This document shows, in pieces, positions 1 through 11,206 of a DNA stretch of 64,000 bases. The notes beneath the pieces were generated by a model, which saw only the letters and a program-made list of their open reading frames with translations, searched no databases and was not told where the DNA came from. A program made the position numbers and the translations under genes. Positions within the stretch are counted from its first letter, which is position 1, and every line of letters starts with the position of its first letter. Source of the stretch: Epinephelus fuscoguttatus (lineage: Eukaryota > Chordata > Actinopteri > Perciformes > Serranidae); assembly GCF_011397635.1 (NCBI RefSeq), contig NC_064756.1:35440996-35504995 (forward strand). Direction: 5' to 3'.

Positions 1-512
1 CTGCTGCCATCTTCTCCAGACATCGCTGAGTGGATATTTCAGTTTCGGATGAGTACCAGAGCTTGGGCTCAACTCTGAACTGTCGGTAATGATTGCATTT
101 GAAGTGTGTAGTTAGCTCTCTTCTCCACCAGAGACCGCTATATGATCTCAATTTGTTGTTGTGAAGTGAGTGTCAAATTGTAAAAACATAATTTCCTACC
201 GAGCACAATTTCGTTACACGCCATTACGTTATATATACGAATTACGAATATATACACATGTATCATCATTAAATATATCATAACCTGTTATGAAAAGGTA
301 GTTTGATTTCTCAGTTGTTTCTTCTTTTCGACCTCCTATTGGACTGAAGCGTACCACGTGCCCAGGAAAACACAAGAAGGCGCGTTTACTAAAACATGTT
401 TATTATTAAAATCACAACAAAACAGCCCCAGTGTTACATCATCTCAAATGTGCACTGTTCTTATTTTATATGGTGACCGCCCAAAAAAGTTATAGTTCAG
501 ATCCCAATCCGT
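1..512. other. Upstream flank of the split U2 gene, no gene seen
   Basis: AT-rich sequence without a convincing coding frame, repeat or transposon end. It lies upstream of the U2 snRNA relic and may include a distal enhancer of that gene, but I do not see a clean octamer or SPH/Staf site. Confidence 0.5.
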
Positions 513-535
513 CAGTGAGGGTGACTGTGCTGTGA
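513..535 (+). promoter_or_regulatory. Proximal sequence element-like motif of the U2 gene
   Basis: The stretch GTGAGGGTGACTGTGCTGTG lies about 53 to 32 bases before the U2 start, roughly where vertebrate snRNA genes carry the PSE bound by SNAPc. It shares the GTGACTGTG-type core of such elements. Its position next to a clear U2 5' end is the main support. Inference from motif and spacing only. Confidence 0.45.
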
Positions 536-566
536 GTTAGTCCTTTACCTCCGATGTATTTACGGT

Positions 567-621
567 ATCGCTTCTCTGCCTTTTGGCTAAGATCAAGTGT
601 AGTATCTGTTCTTATCAGTTT
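567..621 (+). pseudogene. RNU2: U2 snRNA gene, 5' half (nt 1-55), broken by a retrotransposon
   Basis: The sequence matches vertebrate U2 snRNA from ATCGCTTCTC through the branch-point recognition region GTGTAGTA to ATCAGTTT, with one visible change near nt 11 (G to T). After nt 55 the U2 sequence stops and element E1 begins; the rest of U2 resumes at 5746. A PSE-like motif upstream and a 3' box beyond the second half suggest this was a true gene and not a processed copy. It cannot now give a normal U2 RNA. Confidence 0.93.
605..621 (+). repeat. Target-site duplication of E1, left copy (U2 nt 39-55)
   Basis: TCTGTTCTTATCAGTTT occurs here at the end of the U2 5' half and again, identical, at 5729-5745 right after the A-tail of E1. 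This is the 17-bp duplication made when E1 inserted into the U2 gene. Confidence 0.93.
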
Positions 622-710
622 CATTACAGCCATGCGGTGTATGGGGCGCAGTGAGACGAGCGCGCCATAGGCCAGTGATCCTACGACCTTTGGCACACTA
701 CATTCTTGCC

Positions 711-1688
711 ATGGCGATGTCTACATCAGCCAATAACCAATCGGCCAACATCAGGGCGGGACTGAAGAACATGCTACGTTTCAAATGGAAGTCCCAGGAT
801 CAGATCATGGACAGAGTGAGTTTCGGCAGAGAAATCCTTTTCGACATCCTGAAGATGAGGCCAGATGACATCTATTGCCTGCAACAGAACAAGACTGAAG
901 GTTTCTATGATGTGTCTTTTCTCTCTAACTCTAAAATGCAAGAGGCCCACGATATGGCAAACCAGGAAGCAGCGTCTAGCCTGAAGAACTTTGAACTTTT
1001 CTCCCTTGCAAGAAACAACAACCGCATTATCACAGTCCATATGTACAACCCATGGGTGTCTGAAGAAGCAGTGAGGTACTTTCTAAACCGTTTCGTGACT
1101 GTCCTGCCTGGAGTAAATGAGATCAAAGATGCCTTGGGCATATGGACTGGAAAGAGACAGTTCAAAGTGCAGTTGAGAGAGGACCGGAACGGCTATGAAG
1201 GCTACCTCCACCTTCCCGCCTCCTTCACCACAGGAGCAGACCGAGGCTTCCTGCTCTACGCAGGCCAACCAAGGTACTGTCGTAAATGCAGCACACATGG
1301 GCATGTAGCCGAATCATGTACTCAAATCCGTAGCAGAAATTGTCAAACCATTGGCCACACAATGAAAGACTGCCGAGAAGCAAAAAGGTGTAGCCTGTGC
1401 AACTCACACACGCACTTGGCAAAAGACTGCCCCAAGCCCTCATATTCTGGGGCAATAAAAGGCAACATGGTTCCCCCGAGGGAGGGCCATGCGCTCAGAG
1501 ACATTGAGGAAGTCATACAGGAGATAGAGGCAGAGAGAGAAGCAGCAACAGCTTGTCCCGACGAGGCTACCTCAGATGGAGAACAGAGGAGGGAGAGGAC
1601 CGAGAGACCAGGAACGACAGCAACTGAGTTCCCACACAGCAGTGATGACGGTGGAGGGGACTGGACAGTGCACAGTGACAAGAGATGA
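711..1688 (+). pseudogene. E1 ORF1: gag-like zinc-knuckle protein, frameshifted
   Basis: The likely start is ATG 711 (MAMSTSANN), because the intact E3 homologue begins with MAMAAAS; the open frame before it is 5' leader. The protein runs about 325 residues in this frame. Two C-X2-C-X4-H-X4-C knuckles are seen, CRKCSTHGHVAESC and CSLCNSHTHLAKDC. The middle one has lost its first cysteine (SRNCQTIGHTMKDC). Downstream coding continues in another frame to about 2083, showing a frameshift. The family's role is RNA binding and RNP formation for retrotransposition. The motif VTVHMYNPWVSEE is shared with E3. Confidence 0.85.
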
Positions 1689-2159
1689 CACAGGCAAAAA
1701 CGAAAGAAAAATGAAAGCCCGAAAACAACGCCAGAACACGACAAGGATGGACACGAGAGCAGAGGGGACTGAGGAAACAGGCAAAGGCAGAGATCACTGG
1801 AGGAACCGAGAGGAGAGCCATCACCGCAGAGACGCTGACAAGGGGAGGGACCTACAGAGAGACTGCGTGGGCAGCCGACGACATCAGAGACGCTATGCTG
1901 GGAGATGTCATCACAGAAATGTCGGCGGAGATCGTGCCTTCGTTGGACGACGAAACCCCCACATCTCTGAACACACCTGTTGTCGAAAGCCTTGACCCCC
2001 AGGTAAAGGCAGAAAATGCGATAGTTTTTAAGAATCTGTTTGCTGCACTGCCCACGCTCAACGATAGCACTTCACAGTTGCCTTAGTAACAACTAAAACA
2101 AAAAAACTGAGCTCTTTTTGTTTCTCCTTTCAATAAAGCAAAAGAAACCTCACAAAGCC

Positions 2160-5100
2160 TATATTTACAAAAATAGAAATCATAACTACAAATGCCAGGG
2201 GGCTTCAGAATAAAGTTAAAAGAACAGCAGTATTTACATATTTAGCCTCTCTGAATTTCTCTCTTTGCTTTATACAAGAAGTACATCTAAGAAATGAAAA
2301 TGACATTGTAAAGTTTTCAATAGAATGTTGAAGGGAGATTCGAGATGGAGCGTGGGTGGACTCTACTCCTCGGGGGTGGGTATTCTATGTGGAAAGAGAG
2401 ATATAAAAATAGTGAGCAGTTTCTCCCTGGTTCAGGGCAGGGTCTTGGCGGTAGATATAGATTGGGCAGAGGAAAAATTTAGACTCACAAATACATATGT
2501 TCACAGGTCAAAAATGTAATTAAGGACTACTGTCTGATTGATGTATATAGAAAAGTTAACAAGAGTGACCTGGGATATACGTGGGAAAATACTAGAGGGG
2601 ACAAAAGCCGGCTAGACTATATATTCTTACCAGAGTCTCTTAAAGTGAAAGCTGCATGTGTCAGACCTGTTTTTTACTCAGACCATACTGTGTTATCAGT
2701 CTCTTGTCAAAGTAGTGCTCAGAAATATGGTAAATCATACTGGAAATTTAACAATACTCTGCTAAGAGACAGTTCGTTCAACAAAGACTGTAGGGAGTTT
2801 TTCAAAGATTGTGTAGAACTGCAGTGTTTTTACCCAAACAAGACAGAATGGTGGGACAACACAAAATGTAAAATTAAAATGTTTACTCAAGACTTCTGTA
2901 AAAAAAGAAACAAAGAAAAACACAGGGATTTTTACCAAATACAAAAGAAAATAGGACAACTGTATAGTAGTGCTAATGGAAACAAGACTGAGACAGACAA
3001 ACAAACATTAAAACTACTGTTAACGAAACAGTGTCAGCTATTTGAAGAAAAATCCAGAATATTCGCATTTAGAAGTCAGCAGATGGGGTGGGAGGAGGAC
3101 GAAAAATGTTCATCGTATTTCTTTAAACAAATAAAGGAGCAAGGGAAGAGGAGAACAATATTAGAACTAACAGACAAACAAGGTCAAACAGTAAACACCA
3201 AAAAAGAAATGATTGACATAGCAGTACACCACTTTGCAAATCATTTCAGAAATGAAAAGGTAAATGATGAAAAATCAAAGAACTTCCTGCTTCAACATGT
3301 AAATAAAAAGGTTCCTATGGAAATGGTTGAAGACTTGGGAAAAGATGTGGAATTGTTGCAACTATAAAGGGCAGTAAAATAAATTAAAGATAATAAAACA
3401 CCAGGAATAGACTGGCTGTCAAAAAAAATCTATATTAATTTTTGGGATGTGATAGGACTTCATTTCCTTGAGGTAGTTAAAGAAATTCTTGCTATGGGGA
3501 GAATGTGCCAATCAATGAGGGAGGGGATCATATCTCTGCTGTACAAAAAAGACGACCCCAAAGATCTGTCAAATTACAGACCAATAACAATGCTCTGTAT
3601 AGACTACAAAACCATAAGTAAAGCTAAAACAAATAGACTGGTTAAAGTGATGCCACACGTAGTTGAAAATGACCAGACATGTGGAGTGAAGGGCAGAAAA
3701 ATCTCATGGAACATTAGTCTGTATAGAGACATAATGGCCTACCTGCAAGATAGAAACCAGTCTGCCATCTCAGTGACCATTGATCAGCAAAAAGCTTTTG
3801 ACAGGGTGAACTATGTTTGTATGTTCAACACCCTTGAAATGTTTGGCTTCAGTGAGAATTTCATCAACATAATCAAAACTTTGTATAACGATGTGGGAAG
3901 CAGGGTGAACATAAATGGAAACCTAAGTCCACTGATCAACCAAGGCAAATGAGTTAGACAGGGATGTGCCTTATCAGCTCTGTTGTATATTTTATATGTT
4001 GAGCGACTAGCATGTGCAATTAGAAATAATGAAAGAATCAAGGGGATCAAACTACCTGGAGGTGAAACTGTATAACTATCTCAATATTGTGATGATTTAG
4101 TTCTATTTTGTAATGATGATCAAAGTCTTGCTGAAGCTGTAAGTGTCACGGATGAGTACTCAGAGGTCTCAGGTTCAAAAATAAATAAAACAAAATCAGA
4201 AATCAAATATTTAGGTACATGGAGAAATAGAAATGAAAGTCCACATGGGATGTCAGTATGTACTGGCCCTGTTAATATACTGGGTGTCAAGTTCCACAGG
4301 CTTAAAGATGACGGTTTGGTAAACTGGAAGGCAAAAATTGACAAAGTAAACAAAAAATTAGGCTTATAGAAACAAAGACGATTGACATTTACAGGGAAAG
4401 TGCTGGTGGTGAAGGCAGATATCCTACCCAGTTTACTGCACCTCACCTACATTTTCAGTTTACCAACAAGTCTGAGGAAAAAGTAAACTTCAATGATCTT
4501 TAACTTCTTTTGGAATGGATATGAATATATAAAGAGAGGAAAACTCTATCAGCCCATAGAGGCAGGAGGGAGAGATTTACCATGTATCCCTATAAAATTA
4601 AATGTTTTGTTTTTTTTCTTCTTTAGTTAAATTACTCTCAGAGGAGTTTTCACACAAGTGTCAATGTCTGTTAAAATTTTGGCTGAGTTTTCCTTTACGT
4701 CCCTTGGTCAAATGGAATAATAGATTGACAAAAGCAGAGGCCTTACCTTTACAACTAGGAAATATTGTCAAGTGGACCAAAAATAACCCCGAATGTTTAG
4801 ATGCGAACTTAAGAGAAAATCATAAACTGTTGTATTGTGAATTAGTCACTAAAAAAGTACTATCTGAAACAATGAGCATTCCTGCAATAACTTGGATTAG
4901 ATCACAACCAAAAGAACTGGATAACAGATTAAAGGACTTTAATTGGTTAGTATTACACAGAAGGCTGCCGGTCCGTGAGACCTTGTACGATCAAAAGTTA
5001 ACAAATAGTAAAACATGTCCTAGACACAAATGCAACATTGTAGAAACAATCGCCTATGTATTATGGGAATGTTCCTTTGCACAGTCCATATGGCAAAAAT

Positions 5101-5397
5101 TAAAAAGTGAGTTCCCTTGTTTGAATGAAATTGATTATGGAGATATGGTGTATTTTGAGTTAAAAAAAAAAAAGCTAAGAAAACCAGCGCTTGCCAATAG
5201 TATGCTTAATTTCTGTGATCAAAGTTAAATTGTGGGAAGCCAGATGTAATTTAATTAAAGAAACCTACATAAGTTCAGAATTGAGTTTCGTGTATGGGAT
5301 CAAACAAGAAATAATCAAACGATACCATGGTGAAGTCTTGAAATGGGGGAAAACTTCCATCAAGACAAAATGGAAAATCATTTTTCCCGATATATAA
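2160..5397 (+). pseudogene. E1 ORF2: APE endonuclease / reverse transcriptase, broken
   Basis: Coding pieces in order are: endonuclease start (IEIITTNARGLQNK, then IQEVHL) at about 2163; endonuclease middle (VGGLYSSGVGILCG) to 2519; endonuclease C-terminus with SRLDYIFLPES and SDHTVLSV at 2600-2700; a linker to 3367; RT fingers and palm (LLYKKDDPKDLSNYRPI, VTIDQQKAFDRVNY) at 3449-3952; palm with YCDD near 4090; thumb; and a C-terminal knuckle region CPRHKCNIVETIAYVLWEC, where the usual histidine is tyrosine. The segment holding GDFN is deleted at about 2515. Several stops and frameshifts follow (3367, 3950, 4070, 4366). No enzyme can be made. Confidence 0.87.
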
Positions 5398-5728
5398 AAA
5401 AAAGATTGTTTTGTAACTATGCGGACTGGAGTAAAACAAGAAAACCCAATGATTTTGAATGTGATAAAACCCTTTTTGAATAGCCCTATTTATTTAATTT
5501 TACTTTTTAATTTACTTATTTCGTGCATGCTGTATGTTGCAATGGTTTTCTTACTAATTTTGCACTGATAGAGTGTGTTTATTATTTCATTTTGCCTTTG
5601 AGTGTAGTGTTTATTCTGTTTTCCTTATATTTACTACCTGTTCATATTCATTGTCTTGGTGCCTTGGAAATTGTATATGTATTTTGAATATGTTTGAATA
5701 AATAAATTCTTAAAAAAAAAAAAAAAAA

Positions 5729-5877
5729 TCTGTTCTTATCAGTTTAATATCTGATACGTCCCCTACCCGTGGACCATATATTAAATTGCTTTTTGGAACA
5801 GGGAGATGGAAAAGGGGCTTGCCCTGTCCACTCCACGCATTGACCTGGTATTGCAGCACTTCCAGGAACGGTGCGCC
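5729..5877 (+). pseudogene. RNU2: U2 snRNA gene, 3' half preceded by the second target copy
   Basis: After the E1 A-tail the target TCTGTTCTTATCAGTTT is repeated (5729-5745). U2 then continues from nt 56 (AATATCTGATACG) to the end (GGAACGGTGCGCC), giving 132 bases. With the 55 bases upstream this makes 187, the normal U2 length. The Sm-site region reads GCTTTTTGGAAC instead of the usual GATTTTTGGAGC, so this copy had begun to drift. Confidence 0.92.
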
Positions 5878-5894
5878 CCCCCCTCCCTTAACGT

Positions 5895-5906
5895 GTTGAA
5901 AGCAGA
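5895..5906 (+). promoter_or_regulatory. snRNA 3' box of the U2 gene
   Basis: GTTGAAAGCAGA starts 18 bases after the U2 3' end and fits the snRNA-gene 3' box pattern GTTT-N0-3-AAARNNAGA closely. The box directs Integrator-dependent 3' end formation. Its survival supports a once-functional gene. Confidence 0.75.
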
Positions 5907-6807
5907 CCATGTAGGTGCCCTCGCCTTGCTTTCTTGTTCTCGCCATGCTAGTGTGCAAATTGCGTATGTGTTGACTGAGCCCCTCTACCAGGTGCGCGTT
6001 TCTAATAGTCATGCGCTATGACATCATTTACACACTTGCCCAACTTCTCTTTTTGGAACTTTGGCCCTGTTTGAACTTTTCGCCACTGTCTAGCACTTTC
6101 CTTTTGAGGGCGTGTTATATGCATCTCACTGTAAAATGAACTGAACCGGTACCTGTTGAGTGAGACCACTAGCTGCCAGTTCAGTCAGATGAATAGATCC
6201 ATTCCCCCAACGTGAAAATCCACTCTGCATAATTTCTGCCGCTGTTTGCCACAGTCGGGTCTGTGCCGATATGTCAAAAGAAAGGCAAACACTCTTCATA
6301 TGGTTGCGCTTTATTTATAATATTATTTTCTTCTTTCCTTTAGTTTCAAACAGAGAAGCATGTGGATATATTTTTAACAAAGTGTTGTTCACACTCCAGA
6401 CCAATAGGTGGCGGCAGCGGGCGGATCACGCCGTGTCTCTAATGTGAGGAGACTGGCCTGTTTTTTAGTCCTTCCGCTGATTTTTTTCCTTTTAAATGCA
6501 GATCAAACAACACTTGATTGCAGTGTCATTTATCTTTGTCTGGTGTCAACTCACTTAGGTTTTTGCCTCATTTATTGGAGATCAATGGACAGCCTGGCCA
6601 TGTTAGCTTAGCTTTTACTATGGATATACAGCATGACGTGATGAGACGTGCCCATTTCTCTCAAGTAAAATGTGAACAAGTTTTTTTCAGTCTCACTACA
6701 AAAGTGTCTCTTGTATATTAGCGTCCTGTAGATTATCAGAGCCTTTATAGTGTGTGCTTCTGGACTGGTCATTGCCATACATTGCCAGCACCATCACCTA
6801 TCATCGT
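5907..6807. other. Spacer between U2 and U1 relics, no gene seen
   Basis: About 900 bases without a supported gene or transposon end. A tract at 6408-6440 is GC-rich. The part next to 6808 may hold upstream control elements of the U1 relic, but I cannot point to a clear octamer. Confidence 0.4.
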
Positions 6808-6830
6808 ATGACCGTGAATGAGGCCCCTGT
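6808..6830 (+). promoter_or_regulatory. Possible PSE of the U1 relic
   Basis: TATGACCGTGAATGAGGCC begins about 40 bases before the U1 start and resembles the TGACCGTG-type core of vertebrate U1 proximal elements. The spacing is shorter than usual, so a small deletion or a chance match is possible. Confidence 0.35.
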
Positions 6831-6848
6831 GTGTGAGGTGTATAACTC

Positions 6849-6880
6849 ATACTTATCTGGCAGGGGAGATACCATGATCA
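6849..6880 (+). pseudogene. RNU1: U1 snRNA gene, 5' end (nt 1-32), broken by E2
   Basis: ATACTTATCTGGCAGGGGAG followed by ATACCATGATCA equals vertebrate U1 snRNA nt 1-32 at 31 of 32 positions as I know that sequence. The one change is C8 to T, in the region that pairs with the 5' splice site (C8 pairs with G+1). U1 identity stops at 6880, where E2 begins. U1 nt 24-45 reappear after E2 at 11201-11222. I read this as a U1 gene interrupted by a retrotransposon. Confidence 0.85.
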
Positions 6881-9800
6881 AGGTATATTTCTCTTGTGGC
6901 CAGTGTATGAACTTTGTCACAGTCGTGCGGTGTAAGGGACGTGGCAAGTTCTTTGCAGGACACCACGCCCTGCACTATGGTGGTACCTACAACCACGAGA
7001 CGGAATGCTGTCTGGTTTGAATTGCAGAATGGCTTGGAGATGGACAGGTTGCAGTTTAGCAGGCTGGTGATCCAGAAAGAGTTGGGTTTTTCGCCCCAAC
7101 AATTTGACTATGTGTTTGCTCTGCCTTGAAAGAGGACCTTAGAAGTAATCTTCACCACATTTCTCCTCTTCAAACAGTGCCTTGAACGCTTTGAGCAGAG
7201 GAAAGTCAACAATCTCAGACTGGCCAACGTCGGTTTGACATCTCTCTCGGAGAGGGAACCCAAGGCAGTCACAGTTCTCATGTACCTCGAGGAAGTGACA
7301 ACACAAGACATCAGCACCTGGCTGTCCTTCCATTGCTCTGTCATACGGAGCATGGAACTCAGGGATGAGGATGGTGTCCGAATTGGAGCAAGGCGCTTCT
7401 ATGTACGCCTCAGAAGAGATGGAGCCTCGGGGGGGCTTCAACACCTGCCTTCTACCATCCAGTTGGGGCCCAACAGGGGCTACGTCTTCTATGCAGGGCA
7501 ACCAAAGACCTGCAGGAAGTGTGGCTCCACTCGACATCTGGCTGCCGACTGCAACGTCACATTCTGCAGGAACTGTCAAAGCACTGAACATACCACCAAA
7601 GACTGTGACCAGCCAACAAGGTGCAACCTCTGCAGCTCTAGTAGCCACACTTTCCGAAGCTGCCCCCGGTCTTACGCCAACCGTGCTAGACATCCCACGT
7701 CTACAGATGACACTGAGTTTCCACCAGCAGAAGAGCGGCCACCCCCGGAGGGACCCGACCCCACTGACAAGACTCAGCCAGGGCCAGCAGGTCAGGAGCA
7801 ACCACCCCCTCGGACCCGGGTGCCACCAGCGCCGACCTATGGCCAGGAACTACCCCAGGCAACCCTAGCTTCGACCACCAACCATGCCACCTCGGAGTCA
7901 ACCATCTGCCAAGACCTACAGGCAGCGCTCTTCCCTCGAGAGGCAGAGTCTGATGAAGTGACTGGCGAGGAGTCCGGTGGTGAGCTGTGGGCCAAGGAGG
8001 ATGAGGAGGAGGTGGTCTATTCAAGCCAGACAACATTGGAGCTCCAGACAGGCAGGTGTCTTTCTGGGGAGTTCAAGCCCATCGAGGAGGTACATCCGAA
8101 CCGGCGGGGTCTGCTGGTAACTGAACAAGAGAGGACTGTCTCCCAGGTAATGCTCCAGGAGGACCTGCCACACGGTCAACCAGACTCGGCCCCTGAGGAG
8201 TGCCGCCCACCCAGTGCCACACCATCTGACTGCAGAGACCTCCTCGACCTAGGCCTCCAAGACCTGTCCTCCCCGGGTGGTGCTGCAAGCTCTTCCACCC
8301 CCTCCTCATCCAACGAGAGCACACCACCTTTGAAACAGCCCAAGGGGATCTCAGGGACCCCCTCCACCAACGTCCCAGATGTAGAGGTATGGTCCAACGC
8401 CCCACTCCCCCCCACCCCCTTTCTAGACCTCAAGGCTCTGTCTGCTTCTTCTGCAACCACCCATATGGGTGGCTCCCGAAAAGATAAGAAGAAAGGGAAG
8501 AAGCAGAAACTAGTCTGTGCTTGAATAGCTTGAACCTGTATAATTCCTCATGCTAAGCTGCCCCCTGACCCCTGCACTCCACTTTTTTCTCTTCACGACT
8601 TCTCTCTCTGTTGCTTCACTCAACACCAGAGGGCTGAAATGATCCCCTAAAATGTCTTTCAGTCTTTACTTTCCTACAAGCAGAGCCTAGTAACATTTTC
8701 ATGTTACAAGAGTGTAATGTCCCATACAGAGATAATTATAGAGAATTTGAAGAAAGATGGACTTATGGACAATCAGTGTGGTCTGGTGACAACCGAAATA
8801 GGTCATCTGGCATAGGGATACTTTTTAAAGGTCCTAACTTTAATGTGCAAAAGGTGCAGTGCATTAGGGATGGGAGGATTTTGTGTGTTGATGTCTCATA
8901 TCTCAGTGTTAATATGAGAATTATTAATGTGTATTGTCCAGCTGAGCTTAAAGAGCGTTTAGAGACTATGAAAGAGATACAGCCATTATTGTTGTGTAGC
9001 AGAGAGGTAATCCTGGGGGGAGATTTTAATTGTCTGGTTGAAAAAGAAGACCGTTTATCTACTACTGCTGTCAAACTTGATTCTAGCTCCATCGCCTTGA
9101 ATAATCTTATCCAGGATTTCAAACTCACTGACACATACTGTTCCATAAACTCCAACTCACCTGGTTTTACATGGTCCAATGGCAAAACACATTCAAGAAT
9201 TGATTTTCTGTTTACCTCAAAGAGCTTGCAGGTCTCCCAAGCCACAGTTAAGCTGGTCTTCTTTTCTGATCATGCACTTCTTAACTGCTCTCTCGTCTTA
9301 AAAAATGTGACAGAACGAGGTAAAAGCTCTTGGAAGCTGAATGTTTCTGTACTGCAAGATGAAGGGGTGGTTAGAAGATTTAAGAAAAAGTTATCTCTCT
9401 GGTCTTCTCTTCGGTTCTCTGGTCTTCTCTTCGGTTCGAGCAACAAAGAGGAAACGCTTTAAGCTAAAAAAACAGCAGGCTAAGTTGCAGCGTCTTCATT
9501 TATTATCTCATGCTGACTGGGACGTAGCCGATGAAATAACTATGCTAAAAAGAGAAATGTTAAGTGCCTCCGCAGAAGCTAGTCGTGGCTTGCTAACACG
9601 TAGCAGATTACAACATATAGAAGCAAATGAAAAGTGCACTGCACAAGATATTTTTTCAGAAAACTAGCACAACCCAGAAATGTCATTGAAGCACTTTCCG
9701 ATAGCAATGGTAATGAAAAGACTGAAATGAATGATATACTTACCTGTGTTCACTCCTTTTACTCAGATCTCTACAGATCTGAGGAGATAGATGAAACAGC

Positions 9801-11200
9801 CATGTCACAGCTCCTGTCAAAAATAAATTAAAAAGTAACTGATGTTAATGGAAAACTTGAAATTGAACTGTCTGTAGAGGAACTAACAAAAGCAGTTAAT
9901 AGTATGGCAAACAACAAAGCCCCGGGGTCAGACAGCTTGCCAAAAGAATTCTAAATCGACCTTTTGGGAAGAACTAAAGGGCCCACTTCTTGAAATGTTC
10001 AATGAGAGTTTGTGTATTGGAACATTACCATCATCCCTTAGAGAAGGCTCCATCACTCTCTTGTTCAAAAAGGGAAACAAAGAAGATATAAAAAGTTGGC
10101 GCCCCCTCACACTGCTTGGGGTTGACCGCAAAAATTTAGCGAAAGCACTTTTCTTCCGTTCACACAAAGTAATAGATCAGACTGTGGGAGTAGAACAGAC
10201 TTGTGTAGTATCAGGCCGAAGTATGGGTGACAGTCTCGTCCTGGTGCGGGACTCTTATCTGTATGCAGTAGACCGCAAGCTTCCTCTCTGCATAGCAGGC
10301 CTAGACTTAAAAAAGGCTTTTGATCAAATTAACCATGATTATTTTAAAAGAGTTCTGTTGAGTTTTGGCTTTGGTCCTCAGCTGAGGGCCTGGATCAATC
10401 TATTGTATGTTAACTGTTTTAGTAAGGTTGTTGTGAATGGCACTCACACTGCTCCCTTTGAGGTACAGGGTGGGGTTCGACAAGGTTGCCCTCTATCTGT
10501 CATTTTGTTTATTCTTGCTTGTGCTATCAAACAGGATCCCTCTATCCATGGCCTGCTTGTTCCGGGGAGTGGAGGGAGGGAAGCCAAAGTGTCACTGTAC
10601 ATGGACGATTTGACTATTTTATGCTGTGATAACAGATCTGTTTTTAATAGTCTCAGATGGTGCGACAGAATAAAACTACTAGGGACTGAGATAGGGAGGG
10701 AGATGGAAACGGTAAATTGGGAACAAAGGCTCCCCAGAATAAAAGGGAAACTGCGCAGCTGGGAACAAAGAGATCTCACCATCACAGGGAAGATCCTGAT
10801 CCTGAAGGCAGAGGTCCTGGCCTCCCTCACCTTTCTTGCAGCCACCTTACCAGTCCCCAGATTTTTCCTCACTGCCCTGAGAAGAACAATGTTCCAATTT
10901 AAATGGGGTTCCCAACAGGAATTGCTAAAAAGAGAAATAATGTACTAGCCTCTGAACAAAGGAGGAAAGGCAGTACCTGACATCTGTGCCAAACTTGATG
11001 CTTTGTTTCTTCTTCCTATTGTCAATGCTGTGTTAAGTGATAACGCCAGTCTATGGTGTCATTTTGCAAGACTTTGGGTGGGTCATGGGATTTTAGCTGG
11101 AATGGGTAGAATTATCCCTCTTGAAATCCCCCATGCAGAGATGAGGCCAGCCTTGTATGAAAAAGCTTTGACACTCTTCAAATCTGCAAAATTGGAACAG
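6881..11200 (+). mobile_element. E2: Tx1-group LINE in a U1 snRNA gene (lineage B)
   Basis: The element starts between U1 nt 32 and TATTTCTCTTGTGG (the same 5' leader is seen in the minus-strand fragment at 14906-15062). It carries ORF1 with three CCHC knuckles and ORF2 with APE endonuclease and a YMDD reverse transcriptase. At the far side CCATGATCA (U1 nt 24-32) is repeated and U1 continues for a further 13 bases with two mismatches. No A-tail remains and the last ~200 residues of ORF2 are missing compared with E4, so the 3' end is truncated or recombined. The target duplication is at least 9 bp. Confidence 0.8.
6977..8524 (+). pseudogene. E2 ORF1: zinc-knuckle protein with one in-frame TGA
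   Basis: The ATG at 6977 is chosen because the following residues (RRNAVWFELQNGLEMDRLQFSR) align with the start of the intact E4 ORF1. The frame is open for 515 codons except a TGA at 7127-7129 (codon 51), where E4 has glycine. Three C-X2-C-X4-H-X4-C knuckles follow: CRKCGSTRHLAADC, CRNCQSTEHTTKDC and CNLCSSSSHTFRSC. A long Pro/Glu/Ser/Thr-rich tail ends in a basic KDKKKGKKQK stretch. The role is RNA binding for retrotransposition. Apart from the single stop it is the longest ORF1 of the array. Confidence 0.85.
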
Positions 11201-11206
11201 CCATGA
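8605..11206 (+). pseudogene. E2 ORF2: APE endonuclease / RT, frameshifted and 3'-truncated
   Basis: The start region encodes SVASLNTRGLK, an APE N-terminus, then a stop. The main endonuclease block is 8701-9440: LQECNV, INVYCP, GDFNC, SRIDFLF and SDH are all visible, so catalytic motifs are kept. A 20-bp tandem duplication (9397-9436) then shifts the frame. RT follows at 9840-10948 with LLFKKGNKEDIKSWRPL, GLDLKKAFDQINHD, VRQGCPLS and YMDD. About 40 residues after YMDD are deleted relative to E4. A stop lies at 10947 and the thumb continues to 11206, where the reading ends on a TGA inside U1 sequence. The C-terminal zinc region is absent. Confidence 0.85.

Larger units (their letters stand above)
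622..5728 (+). mobile_element. E1: Keno-like Tx1-group LINE inserted in U2 (lineage A)
   Basis: Non-LTR retrotransposon with a short 5' leader containing GTGCGGTGTATGGGGCG-like sequence (shared with E3), a gag-like ORF1 with CCHC knuckles, an ORF2 with APE endonuclease and reverse transcriptase, an AATAAA-type signal near 5698 and a 16-base A-tail. It is flanked by the 17-bp U2 duplication. The family is known: Tx1-group LINEs named Keno insert into U2 snRNA genes. ORF1 and ORF2 both carry frameshifts and ORF2 has deletions, so the copy is dead. Assignment to Keno rests on target and domain layout, not on an alignment. Confidence 0.88.

Noticed and set aside
490-696. Minus-strand 68-residue frame over the U2 start
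   Set aside because: It overlaps U2 snRNA and the E1 leader on the other strand and has no domain; a chance frame.
651-710. Start of E1 ORF1 upstream of 711
   Set aside because: It opens with GTG in the 5' leader; the E3 homologue starts at the equivalent of ATG 711.
5710-6021. Open frames across the U2 3' half
   Set aside because: The sequence is clearly snRNA; the frames are by-products.
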